NCBI GenBank assembly: GCA_035710515.1 | Contig: DASTDE010000004.1 | Location: 62,001 to 126,000, forward strand | Length of the DNA stretch: 64,000 bases | Direction of reading: 5' to 3' | Origin: Candidatus Rubrimentiphilum sp. | Lineage (GTDB): Bacteria > Vulcanimicrobiota > Vulcanimicrobiia > Vulcanimicrobiales > Vulcanimicrobiaceae | Part shown: piece by piece, positions 15,605-23,480 of the stretch | Numbering within the stretch: the first letter of the stretch is position 1 | Layout: the number at the start of each line of letters is the position of its first letter | Program-made: the position numbers and the translations under genes | The notes under the pieces: generated by a model | Databases searched by the model: none | Seen by the model: the letters and a program-made list of their open reading frames with translations, nothing else | Told to the model about the DNA's origin: nothing

Positions 15605-16674
15605 GCGGTGGCGGCCTCGTGTTGCTCGTACGCGCGAACGAAAGGAAAGTAGAGCACCGTCGCCAGCGCGATGTTGACCACCACCAGCACGACGGCACGC
15701 CAGTCCAGCGTCGCCAGAAAGACCGCCAGCGGCGAGGGCACCGCCGCCGGAATGTACGTATACGCGCGTGCGACCAAGCCGTTCGCGGTTGCGAAATACG
15801 CGACGGTTGCCGTTATCAGCGGCACGCCGACAAACGGAACTATCAGAAATGGATTCAAGACGATCGGCAGTCCGAACAGCAGCGGCTCGTTGATGTTGCA
15901 AAGCGCCGGCAGAATCGTGGCTCTGGCCAACAGCCGCAAGCGAGGCGCGCGGCTAAAAAACAGCAGAAATGCAATCGGCAGCGTCGCGCCCGCTCCGCCG
16001 GGAAAGATAAAGAGAAACAGCGAGACGACCACGATGTGCGGCAGCGGCATGTGGTGGATAAAGGCGTCGGTATTTTGCACTTGGAGCGCGAGATAGAGCG
16101 GCGTCACGACCGCCGCCAGCGTCGCCGGACCGTGAATGCCGATAATCCACAACGCCGTCTCGAGCGCGACGATCGTCATCAGCGCCGGATACGAATCGCC
16201 CAACCTTCCGAGCGGTGCGAACCATGCGGTCAGTTCATTCGCGGGCGATACGTGCAGGGCAAAGATCGCCGCAAGCACGGCGAGCACCAGGATCGCTCCG
16301 AGCGCTTGTCCGCGGATGCCCGCGCGGCGGCCGAGCGAGCATGCTCCGGCGACCAGCAGCGCCAGCACGATCGCCAGAAACAGCGCGACGCCGCCGAGCG
16401 TTTTCAAATACGCGATCGGCTGATCGAAAGAAAACGGCCGCGGAAGCGCCAGGGCAAAAGCGACGACCGTCACGCCGACGACGAGCCCGCGCATCAGCTG
16501 TAAGTGCAGGGCCAAGCGATACGAGAGAATGATCGCCAGGGCAATGCCCATCACGCCGAACGCCGGCAACTCGGCCGCGACCAGCCGCTGCAAGAACGAG
16601 CCCGGCGCAAACGCCATCAAAACGGGCAGGGCCGCCAGCAACGCAAAAAAACTTCGCGGCAAGCTCTCGCGCAC
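15601..16674 (-). CDS. PTS EIIC-like membrane permease, orphan
   Basis: A protein of at least 357 residues with about 10 membrane helices, resembling the lactose/cellobiose EIIC family of the phosphotransferase system. The key blocks are IIGIHGPATLAAVVTPLYLA, FIFPGGAGATLPIAFLLF and ALCNINEPLLFGLPIVLNP, where the NEP motif binds sugar in EIIC proteins. No EIIA or EIIB gene is nearby. Conserved-looking sequence continues upstream of the GTG at 16674 (LLAALRAFGDLPALIAV) as far as the lexA stop, but without ATG/GTG/TTG, so the start may be non-canonical (CTG at 16722). Translationally coupled to the PLP gene. Confidence 0.75.
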   Translation of the reverse strand: MRESLPRSFFALLAALPVLMAFAPGSFLQRLVAAELPAFGVMGIALAIILSYRLALHLQLMRGLVVGVTVVAFALALPRPFSFDQPIAYLKTLGGVALFLAIVLALLVAGACSLGRRAGIRGQALGAILVLAVLAAIFALHVSPANELTAWFAPLGRLGDSYPALMTIVALETALWIIGIHGPATLAAVVTPLYLALQVQNTDAFIHHMPLPHIVVVSLFLFIFPGGAGATLPIAFLLFFSRAPRLRLLARATILPALCNINEPLLFGLPIVLNPFLIVPFVGVPLITATVAYFATANGLVARAYTYIPAAVPSPLAVFLATLDWRAVVLVVVNIALATVLYFPFVRAYEQHEAATA

Positions 16675-16722
16675 GGCGATCAGAGCGGGCAGATCGCCGA
16701 ACGCGCGCAGCGCGGCTAGCAG

Positions 16723-17328
16723 TTAGATTTTTCGGACGACGGCTTCGACGCGTCCGACAACGGTGACATCGCTCGAGAAGATTGGCGCCATCTCCGGATT
16801 CTCCGGCTGCAGACGGATGCGCCCGTCTTCCTTATAAAAGCGTTTGACCGTTGCTTCGTCGTCTACCATAGCGACGACGATCTCGCCGTTTTCCGCACTC
16901 TTTTGCGGGCGGACGAGGAGTAAGTCCCCGTCGAGGATCGCGGCGCCGACCATCGAGTCGCCCTTCACTCGCAGCATGAACGCCTCCGAGGCGCGCGGCG
17001 CGAACGAGGCCGGCAAAACGAATTCACCCTCGATGTTCTCCTGCGCCGTGATGGGCACACCCGCGGCCACGCGGCCGATGATCGGCATGACGACGCTGTC
17101 GGGAGGATTAGCGCTCGAACTCTCGCTGCGTAAAGCGCGCGGTTTCGTGGGATCCCGCGTGATGTACCCGCGGCGTTCCAGGGTTTTGAGATGGGCGTGA
17201 ATCGTTGACGACGATGAAAGGCCGACGCGTTCGCCTATCTCGCGGACCGACGGCGGGTAACCCCGCTCGGCCCGGAATTCCTCGATGACCTCGAGGATGC
17301 GCCTCTGGCGCTCGGTAGCTCCCTCCAT
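16723..17328 (-). CDS. lexA: SOS repressor LexA
   Basis: Represses the DNA-damage regulon and self-cleaves on RecA filaments. From ATG at 17328 the product is 201 residues. It has a winged-helix DNA-binding domain (1-65, YPPSVREIGERVGLSSSSTI), an Ala89-Gly90 cleavage site in GRVAAGVP, catalytic Ser125 in KGDSMVGA and Lys162 in EATVKRF. Length and ATERQRRILEVIEEF at the N-terminus support this start over the longer frame. Three SOS boxes lie between it and the divergent LysM gene, so it is likely autoregulated. Confidence 0.95.
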   Translation of the reverse strand: MEGATERQRRILEVIEEFRAERGYPPSVREIGERVGLSSSSTIHAHLKTLERRGYITRDPTKPRALRSESSSANPPDSVVMPIIGRVAAGVPITAQENIEGEFVLPASFAPRASEAFMLRVKGDSMVGAAILDGDLLLVRPQKSAENGEIVVAMVDDEATVKRFYKEDGRIRLQPENPEMAPIFSSDVTVVGRVEAVVRKI

Positions 17329-17413
17329 GCAAAAAGCCCCCATGACCCCGGCAGAATGCCATGCATATGGCACTAGGGCCGGTTACAACCGTACCATAAA
17401 TCGGATTTGAAGG

Positions 17414-17427
17414 CAAACATACGTTCG
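17414..17427 (+). promoter_or_regulatory. LexA (SOS) box 1
   Basis: CAAACATACGTTCG matches the Gram-positive type consensus CGAAC-N4-GTTCG except at two left-half positions. It is the box closest to lexA and lies just upstream of the plus-strand -35 element. Confidence 0.6.
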
Positions 17428-17432
17428 AGGCA

Positions 17433-17463
17433 TTGACACCCGAGCGAGCGGGTGTGATAAAAT
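17433..17463 (+). promoter_or_regulatory. Sigma-70-type promoter of LysM gene
   Basis: TTGACA at 17433-17438, then 17 bases to GATAAA at 17456-17461 with an upstream TG (extended -10). The predicted start near 17469 falls at the edge of SOS box 2, so bound LexA would block it. Confidence 0.65.
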
Positions 17464-17471
17464 CTAGGGGA

Positions 17472-17485
17472 CGAACAAGCGTTTG
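17472..17485 (+). promoter_or_regulatory. LexA (SOS) box 2
   Basis: CGAACAAGCGTTTG differs from a perfect CGAAC-N4-GTTCG palindrome at one position. It covers the expected transcription start region of the LysM gene. Confidence 0.75.
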
Positions 17486-17511
17486 GCACAAAATATGGGT
17501 ATACTTGTTAA

Positions 17512-17525
17512 CGAACGCCCGTTCG
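17512..17525 (+). promoter_or_regulatory. LexA (SOS) box 3, perfect palindrome
   Basis: CGAACGCCCGTTCG is an exact CGAAC-N4-GTTCG box, 26 bases upstream of the LysM gene start. Confidence 0.85.
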
Positions 17526-17551
17526 GCACAAGATAGAGTAAGGAGAGTACC

Positions 17552-17848
17552 ATGGGCAAGCGCAGACGATTCACCTTGATGCCGGCCATCATGCTGGCCG
17601 CGCTGAGCCTTATGGTGACGGTGCCGGCTCTCTCGAGCATGCACCTCTACGCGGCCGGAACCCAGCGCTACGCGACAGTCGTCGTGCAGCCCGGCGACAC
17701 CCTCTGGGCCATCGCCTCGGCGCGGACTGCCCGCAGTGGCGACGTCCAAGAGACCATCGATCGCATCGCTGAGGTCAACCACCTTGGCGGCTCGCCGATC
17801 GTTCCGGGCCAGCGCCTCCACGTCCCCATTTCGTCAAGCTCAATATGA
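17552..17848 (+). CDS. YneA-like LysM protein, SOS-controlled
   Basis: A 98-residue exported or membrane-anchored protein: a hydrophobic N-terminal segment (about residues 9-33) followed by one LysM peptidoglycan-binding domain (VVVQPGDTLWAIASA at 44-58, then VPGQRLHVP). A strong ribosome-binding site (AAGGAGAG) precedes the ATG. The arrangement, divergent from lexA under LexA boxes with a short TM-plus-LysM product, is that of the Firmicutes cell-division suppressor YneA, which delays septation during DNA damage. Sequence similarity beyond LysM is not evident to me, so the role is inferred from context. A terminator follows. Confidence 0.7.
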   Translation: MGKRRRFTLMPAIMLAALSLMVTVPALSSMHLYAAGTQRYATVVVQPGDTLWAIASARTARSGDVQETIDRIAEVNHLGGSPIVPGQRLHVPISSSSI

Positions 17849-17881
17849 CAAGAGGGTAACCTCCGTCAGAGCTGACGCAAG

Positions 17882-17910
17882 AGACCCCACCTCCCGGGGT
17901 CTTTTTCTTT
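17882..17910 (+). terminator. Rho-independent terminator of LysM gene
   Basis: Stem AGACCCC/GGGGTCT (17882-17888 with 17896-17902) followed by TTTTTCTTT. Confidence 0.85.
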
Positions 17911-17929
17911 CCCAGTCCAAACCGCACCA

Positions 17930-17958
17930 GAGCCTGTCCTGAGCATTGTCAAAGGGCG
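17930..17958 (+). repeat. Dispersed repeat copy, degenerate
   Basis: AGAGCCTGTCCTGAGCATTG then TCAAAGGGC, a diverged copy of the right half of the family consensus. Confidence 0.55.
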
Positions 17959-17968
17959 GTTCTTTTTT

Positions 17969-18178
17969 TTAGCTTTTCGTAACGACGATCACACTGTGGT
18001 CGCGATGCTCGTCCAGAAATGCAAATCCGTCCGCGATCCAGATGTCGAGCCCGCCTTGCGAGTGTTTTGCAACCTCGCGCACAACGTGCAAGCGATCTTT
18101 GAGCCACGCTAGCTCCGAGCGCGGAGCCGCCGGCCAGATCGAGATCTCGCAGTCTTCACAAAAGTAACCGGCTGCCAT
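17969..18178 (-). CDS. Small hypothetical protein
   Basis: A 69-residue protein from ATG at 18178 (start MAAGYFCEDCEISIWPAAP). It has a CxxC pair (EDC with the preceding Cys) near the N-terminus and an aromatic/acidic middle (LDIWIADGFAFLDEHRDH). I do not recognise a family. The frame also continues upstream through a dispersed repeat and the TonB-gene terminator, which would give a nonsense leader, so the internal ATG is preferred. It could be a metal-binding or regulatory mini-protein, but nothing proves expression. Confidence 0.45.
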   Translation of the reverse strand: MAAGYFCEDCEISIWPAAPRSELAWLKDRLHVVREVAKHSQGGLDIWIADGFAFLDEHRDHSVIVVTKS

Positions 18179-18223
18179 CCCTTCGACTTCGCTCAGGGTC
18201 CTTCGATACCTCAGGATGACAAT
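18179..18223 (-). repeat. Dispersed repeat copy
   Basis: On the minus strand ATTGTCATCCTGAGGTATCG then AAGGACCCTGAGCGAAGTCG. It is nearly identical to the copy after coaX. Confidence 0.8.
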
Positions 18224-18255
18224 AAAAAAGTGCCCCCGCTTTCGCAGGGGCACTT
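18224..18255 (-). terminator. Rho-independent terminator of TonB receptor gene
   Basis: On the minus strand a stem AAGTGCCCC.../...GGGGCACTT (18229-18255) is followed by TTTTTTATT. It lies 25 bases past the receptor stop. Confidence 0.9.
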
Positions 18256-18280
18256 TCGCTTGAACTAACCTAGCTTCGAA

Positions 18281-21200
18281 CTAGAGCTTGATCTGCAGTT
18301 CCAAGTACGCTTGGAAGGGCAGAGCTCCAGAGAGCGGAGCGAAGGGATAGTTGTACGCTGCCGGATAGTTCGGGCTGCCATTGGTTGCCCCGTTCGCAGA
18401 AGTTCCGTAATAGAAACCGCTGCCATAACCGGGCTGGCTGCTGTTTGCTCCGACATAGGTACCGTTGGACGAGCCGTAACCACAGACGATGCTCCCCGGC
18501 TTGAATTGCGAGGACCATGCTGTGTTCGTTCCGCCCCAGCAGTAGTTCAGGATGTTGGTGAGCGTCAAGTTGGCAGTCACCCGCGGTGAGATGTCATACT
18601 TGATCAGCGCACCGACATTGATCTGCCACGGCTGCTGGAACTTGCCCATGCCGTCGAACGAACCCGTATACGGATTCGGTATCGCGAGATAGCCGCTGTC
18701 CGTCGAGAAGGTCGCTCCGGCGGTAAGGAAGTCGCAGAAGCCCGCGGTCGATGCCGGGGGAGCGACTGGTGTACCAGTGGGACTAATCGCCGCCGATTGA
18801 TTCTGGGCACACGTGCGCGGATCCGTACCGTACGTGTCGGTCGGCGACCCGTAGTACGCCCCAGAGATCATCGTGAAGTTGGGTGCGATGGCAAAACGGC
18901 CTTTCTTATACTGGATCCAACCGCTGAATTGGTGCGGCCAGATTGCACTCTGGGCCCCGCCCTGATCGTACGGAGCGTTCGGCGCTTCGTTCGGATAGGG
19001 TTGGTACCAGCCCATGCGATCCAGTAACGGCTGCGATGCCATATTGAAGTAGGGATTAACGATCGTGGTCGGGTTCGCGGCGAAGTTTGCCGGACAGGCA
19101 ACGCCGACACCGCCGTTATAGCACGGAGAACCCCCACCCGCCGACGTCAGTTTATTGAACGCCGAGATGTAGGTGTTCAGGTAATCGATCGAGTTTGTTC
19201 CGCTCGGCAGATTACCATATTGGACGAGCGCGTTCGTATAGGTATACGAAAGCTGTCCCGACCAACCGTCGCGAGTCGGGTCACCCTTTTGGATGCCGAC
19301 TTCGACGCCGTAGCTGTGCTGATGTCCGGTATTCGTTCCCGAAACAAAGCCCGGTGCGAGGACCACGGTCTCGATCTGGTTGTGTGTATCGCGATAGAAG
19401 GGAGAGATCTTGAACGTGATGTCGCTGTTGTGGAACCGGTGCTCCCACGAGAAGTCGTAGTTGTTCGAGTATTGGATCGGATTATCGTGTGCCGGCGTCG
19501 TGAACCCGAGACCCCAGAATCGGCTGAAGTCGAAGTTCGCGGCGCGTTTACCCGATTGGTCCGCATACTGCTCGAACGCGGTTTCGGTCGGCTGCGTGTA
19601 TTTGCCGGCCGAGAAACGCAACACGTCATCCGGAGACAGCGTGTACGTTCCGCTCACGCGCGGCGAAAGTGCCAAACGCGTGAACTGGCCGGGGCTTTGC
19701 GCGGTGTATTGCAACGGTCCGCACGTGACGCAGCCTGGGATATTTCCGGTCGGATGCAGGCCTGTTTGGCCCGACGGCGCCGGACCGCACGAGGCGAGCG
19801 GAGTCGAGGTAACCTTCAGCGCCGGCGGGATCGGTTGACCCGGCGTCAGTGGCGAGAACTGCGGCAGTCCGGTTCCCGGATCGTAGCACAGCACTTGCGC
19901 GTATGCGTTGAACCAGAAGTTGAACTCCGAATTGTTCAGGTTCGCCAGGTTGTACTGATAGGACTCGTACCGAAGGCCGAGATTCAGGTCGAGTTTATCG
20001 TTCGGCTTGAACTCGTCTTCCAGCGCGACCGATGTAAAGACCGGCCGGACCGTGTTGTACGTACCTTGCCCGCTCGGCACCGTGACGAGCCAGTTGGACG
20101 TACCAGCGTTGAAGCTGTTGCATCCCGGCGTTCCCACAAGGGTTCCGCCGACGCCGCAAGCTACGGCGAGGTTCGTCGGTGTCGGGCCTACGCGACCGCT
20201 CGTTGCCGGGAACGGGAACGTTCCATAAGCACCCGAGTCGTCGCAATTCCACGGCTGCCCCGTCGTCCTGTTGTAGCAGATCGGGTTGGCCGGATTACCG
20301 TTGGTCCAATCCGTTACGCCCGTGCGCGATCCGGCGTAGCCGGATTCCCACGAACCGTTGTTCCAGCGCGCCACGGAGGCCGTCGTGTAGTTAGCCGTGA
20401 GACGCAGCAGGTTTTGCGGATTGAACTGATCGGCGAATTGGAACTCTGCACCGCGCGTGTGCGTGGTGAGCTCGTAGTCGGCCGTGCCGTCGCCACCGTA
20501 TGCACCGGTGACCAGGCCGTCGAGGTAGGCCGTGCCTGCCGCGACCGGACCGCTGATGAGCCAGTCGGAGTAGAACGTGTACGCGAAGAGACGCGCATAG
20601 GCGTTGCTGCCGATGTTCTTCGTGTACTGCGCTTTGACGATTCCGACGTCGTTCCAGAAGCCGTCCTTCAGCGTCGCCGGCTGGCCGGAGCTCTTACTCC
20701 CGTTTGCTTGACAGTTGCCTGCAAGCGCGTTACCGAACGAACAGGGAGCGTTGAGCGAACGGTTCGTCGGCGAGTTCGGGAAGTAGTACGGATTGGCAAC
20801 CGCTGTGCTCGCCAGTTGGCCGAACGCCGTGCCCGGCGCCCAAATGAGCGAGTCCATGTACGGTAACGGCGCGTTGTTTGCGGCGCAGCCGATGCGTCCG
20901 AACTGTGTGCCCCAGAAGTTCTCATACCCGCAGAGACCTGGGAACTGGCTACTTCCAGTGCTGTAGATCGAGTACGGCGTCAGCAGGTTGCTGATGTTCT
21001 GATAGCCGCCCGCGTCAACGGCAGCGTCGCCGTTGAGTTGGTACTGCATCGAGTTGTCGTACAAGAGCTGCAGATCGTCGCGGCCGCTGTCATTTTTGTG
21101 CGGAAGCGCGAAGTGCAGATTGATGACGTTGTCCCGCTCGTAAATGTCCGAGAGGACCGTTTGGAACGGATAGTATCCGTTGCAGGCGCCGTTGAATGGA

Positions 21201-22363
21201 CCTGGATTCGCGGCGGTCGTCCCGAGCGGCAGACCGGCGTTCGCGCCGGTAGCTTGGCACGGTGCGAACGGTCCGTTCGCGAAGAATTCAGCCGATCCAC
21301 AATTCACACCAGTACCAAGGCACTGGGCAAGATTGAAATCGGGTGGCCCAATATTAATGTCGCCGTCGACGGCGCCGAGCCAGTTGGCGATCTGGGCCGA
21401 GCCCAGAATGCCTTGCGAGCTCATGCCGTTCGAGGCGATATTGCTCAGGTTATTCCAGTTTCCGGCCGGGAAGTGCTGGTTGTAACCTTGGACTCCGACG
21501 TAGTACGAGAACGTACGATTCGGATTTGCGCCGCCCGCTTCAGCCGTCAAGGCATGGTAGAACCCGGGTGCGCCGATGCCGCCTTTGAGCGTACCGAAGC
21601 CCGGATACGTTCCGGTCTTGATGACTTGGTTGATGAAACCGCCGAGCGTTGCGGACGATGCGCCGGAAGGCGATCCGCCCGTATAGACTTGCAGTTCCTG
21701 TTGGCCCAAGCTCGCGAGCGAGTTGGCCTGATAGTTGTCGAACGCGCGGTTCACCGGAACGCCGTCGAACTCGTAGCCGATTTGGCTATACGCGCTTCCG
21801 CGGATGTAGAACACCTGTCCCCAACCCGCATTACCGATATAAGAGGTAACGCCCGGTTGCGAATAGATGCCCGAGTACGCTTGGTTCAAGTTGAAACCGC
21901 CGCCGCTGCCCGAGACGACTTGCTGCGTCGCGGCATTGACGGAGTAAACGTCCGCGGTGGTACCGGGCTTGACCAGATTACCGGCAGCCCGTGCCGTGAC
22001 GTTTGCGATCGTTCTTAACGATGGTGAGATGTTGAGTGACAGTGTGTGCGATTGGTCCGCAAACACAGTGATTCCTGACTGTGACGCGCTGTTGTAGCCC
22101 GTCTTCGTTGCCGAGACGGTATACGTGTCAGGCGCCAAAGTGAAGAACCGGTAGTTCCCCCCAGCATCCGTTGTGGCTGTAGCGGATTGTGACGGCGAGA
22201 CGGCAGTAACCGTCGCATCGGCAACGGGTTTGCCCGTTGTCGCATCCATCACTTGTCCGGTAATGCTACCTGTGGTGCCCGCCAGTGCCCATGTTCCCTG
22301 GGAGAGCATTGCCACGAGTAGCAAGATGGCCACGAACGCATGCCTGAGTCGGAATTTTGGCAT
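18281..22363 (-). CDS. TonB-dependent receptor-like outer membrane protein
   Basis: A 1,360-residue predicted outer-membrane protein. Residues 1-28 form a signal peptide (LLLVAMLSQGTWALA). Residues about 30-115 are a carboxypeptidase-regulatory-like beta domain (GSITGQVMDATTGKPVADAT). About 130-260 resemble a plug domain (VFYIRGSAYSQIGYEFDGVP). The rest is rich in Gly/Asn/Tyr/aromatic beta strands typical of a large barrel with long loops, ending LELQIKL rather than the usual aromatic residue. The start at 22363 has a perfect AGGAGG four bases upstream. This architecture matches Oar/SusC-like receptors that import large or carbohydrate ligands. No SusD-like or TonB gene is adjacent, so the ligand is unknown. 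Confidence 0.85.
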   Translation of the reverse strand: MPKFRLRHAFVAILLLVAMLSQGTWALAGTTGSITGQVMDATTGKPVADATVTAVSPSQSATATTDAGGNYRFFTLAPDTYTVSATKTGYNSASQSGITVFADQSHTLSLNISPSLRTIANVTARAAGNLVKPGTTADVYSVNAATQQVVSGSGGGFNLNQAYSGIYSQPGVTSYIGNAGWGQVFYIRGSAYSQIGYEFDGVPVNRAFDNYQANSLASLGQQELQVYTGGSPSGASSATLGGFINQVIKTGTYPGFGTLKGGIGAPGFYHALTAEAGGANPNRTFSYYVGVQGYNQHFPAGNWNNLSNIASNGMSSQGILGSAQIANWLGAVDGDINIGPPDFNLAQCLGTGVNCGSAEFFANGPFAPCQATGANAGLPLGTTAANPGPFNGACNGYYPFQTVLSDIYERDNVINLHFALPHKNDSGRDDLQLLYDNSMQYQLNGDAAVDAGGYQNISNLLTPYSIYSTGSSQFPGLCGYENFWGTQFGRIGCAANNAPLPYMDSLIWAPGTAFGQLASTAVANPYYFPNSPTNRSLNAPCSFGNALAGNCQANGSKSSGQPATLKDGFWNDVGIVKAQYTKNIGSNAYARLFAYTFYSDWLISGPVAAGTAYLDGLVTGAYGGDGTADYELTTHTRGAEFQFADQFNPQNLLRLTANYTTASVARWNNGSWESGYAGSRTGVTDWTNGNPANPICYNRTTGQPWNCDDSGAYGTFPFPATSGRVGPTPTNLAVACGVGGTLVGTPGCNSFNAGTSNWLVTVPSGQGTYNTVRPVFTSVALEDEFKPNDKLDLNLGLRYESYQYNLANLNNSEFNFWFNAYAQVLCYDPGTGLPQFSPLTPGQPIPPALKVTSTPLASCGPAPSGQTGLHPTGNIPGCVTCGPLQYTAQSPGQFTRLALSPRVSGTYTLSPDDVLRFSAGKYTQPTETAFEQYADQSGKRAANFDFSRFWGLGFTTPAHDNPIQYSNNYDFSWEHRFHNSDITFKISPFYRDTHNQIETVVLAPGFVSGTNTGHQHSYGVEVGIQKGDPTRDGWSGQLSYTYTNALVQYGNLPSGTNSIDYLNTYISAFNKLTSAGGGSPCYNGGVGVACPANFAANPTTIVNPYFNMASQPLLDRMGWYQPYPNEAPNAPYDQGGAQSAIWPHQFSGWIQYKKGRFAIAPNFTMISGAYYGSPTDTYGTDPRTCAQNQSAAISPTGTPVAPPASTAGFCDFLTAGATFSTDSGYLAIPNPYTGSFDGMGKFQQPWQINVGALIKYDISPRVTANLTLTNILNYCWGGTNTAWSSQFKPGSIVCGYGSSNGTYVGANSSQPGYGSGFYYGTSANGATNGSPNYPAAYNYPFAPLSGALPFQAYLELQIKL

Positions 22364-22515
22364 GGTTCCTCCTATTTTGTGAGGCCAGTTGACATGTCGC
22401 CCGGGCATGCGAACCTAAAGTCGCAGACCCGTGCGGCTACGAGAGCCTTCTTTTCACAGATTCTTAATCCTCTGGGAGGCTCCTGAGGGGAAATATGCCC
22501 TAAACAGGCAGGCCC

Positions 22516-23394
22516 TTAAACGGCGGCGGGCATCCGTTGAGCCAAAAGGCCCGGGATGGCGGAGGGCCGGTCCGCGACCGGGACGCCGGCGGCCTCAAAG
22601 GCCGCGATCTTGCTCTGAGCCGTCCCGAAGGCCCCGGAAATGATGGCTCCGGCGTGCCCCAGCGACTTGCCCGGCGGGGCGTTGCGGCCACCGACAAAGG
22701 CCACGACCGGCATCTGCGACATGTGCTCCTTAATGAAAGCCGCCGCGTCCTCTTCGTCGGATCCGCCAATCTCGCCGCAGAGCACGAGCGCCTCGGTCTG
22801 CCGGTCGTTGGCAAACTCCCGCAGGCAGTCCACGAAGGTGGTGCCGATGATTGGATCGCCGCCGATTCCGACGCACGTCGACTGTCCAAATCCGGCGCGC
22901 GTCAGCAAATCAACGACCTCGTACGTGAGCGTGCCGGATCGCGAGACGAGCCCGACGTTGCCTTCCTTAAAGACATGGCCCGGCATAATGCCGATTAACG
23001 ATTTTCCCGGCGAGATCAAACCGGGACAGTTCGGCCCGATGATGCGCATGCCGGGCGTCGTGGCGACGACCTTCAGGACGTCGTGGACGGGAATGCCCTC
23101 GGTGATGCAGACCGCAAAGGTTATGCCGGCGTCGTACGCCTCGAAAAGCGCATCGGCTGCAAACGGCGGCGGCACGAAGATGCACGTGTGCGTCGCGCCG
23201 GTCGCGTCGACCGCATCGCGCACCGTGTCGAAGACGGGCAATCCATGCTCGCTCTTCTGTCCGCCTTTGCCCGGCGTCACGCCGCCCAGAATGTTCGTGC
23301 CGTACTCCAGCATGCGTCCCGCGTGATACGAGCCTTCGCTGCCGGTAATGCCCTGCACGATCACCTTGGTATTTTTATCGAGGAAGATACTCAT
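22516..23394 (-). CDS. sucD: Succinyl-CoA ligase, alpha subunit
   Basis: With SucC interconverts succinyl-CoA and succinate with ADP/GDP phosphorylation in the TCA cycle. The 292-residue protein has the CoA-binding Rossmann domain ([19 protein letters not shown]) and the C-terminal ligase domain with the phosphorylated His247 in [24 protein letters not shown] and SRSGTLTYE are typical. It is downstream of sucC with an 84-base gap containing a dispersed repeat. Confidence 0.96.
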   Translation of the reverse strand: MSIFLDKNTKVIVQGITGSEGSYHAGRMLEYGTNILGGVTPGKGGQKSEHGLPVFDTVRDAVDATGATHTCIFVPPPFAADALFEAYDAGITFAVCITEGIPVHDVLKVVATTPGMRIIGPNCPGLISPGKSLIGIMPGHVFKEGNVGLVSRSGTLTYEVVDLLTRAGFGQSTCVGIGGDPIIGTTFVDCLREFANDRQTEALVLCGEIGGSDEEDAAAFIKEHMSQMPVVAFVGGRNAPPGKSLGHAGAIISGAFGTAQSKIAAFEAAGVPVADRPSAIPGLLAQRMPAAV

Positions 23395-23397
23395 ACA

Positions 23398-23480
23398 ATT
23401 GTCATCGTGAGGTATCGAGTCCTGAGCAGTGGTCGAAGGGGCGCGAGCGTATGCGAGCGGCCCTGAGGTAACGAAGGGTT
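23398..23480 (+). repeat. Dispersed repeat copies between sucC and sucD
   Basis: TTGTCATCGTGAGGTATCG at the left and CCTGAGGTAACGAAGGG at the right, with GTCCTGAGCAGTGGTCGAAG between. They look like a nested or tandem pair of repeat halves that fills the whole gap. Confidence 0.7.

Noticed and set aside
17969-18253. 94-residue version of the small gene before the TonB receptor terminator
   Set aside because: Its first 25 codons are a translated terminator and dispersed repeat; the internal ATG at 18178 is more credible.
19220-20866. Long plus-strand open frame of 548 codons
   Set aside because: Antisense to the TonB receptor gene; Arg/Val-rich translation without any domain, as expected from the opposite strand of GC-rich coding DNA.
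22364-22515. Riboswitch in the leader of the TonB receptor gene
   Set aside because: Apart from a strong ribosome-binding site I found no conserved aptamer pattern or expression-platform hairpin.
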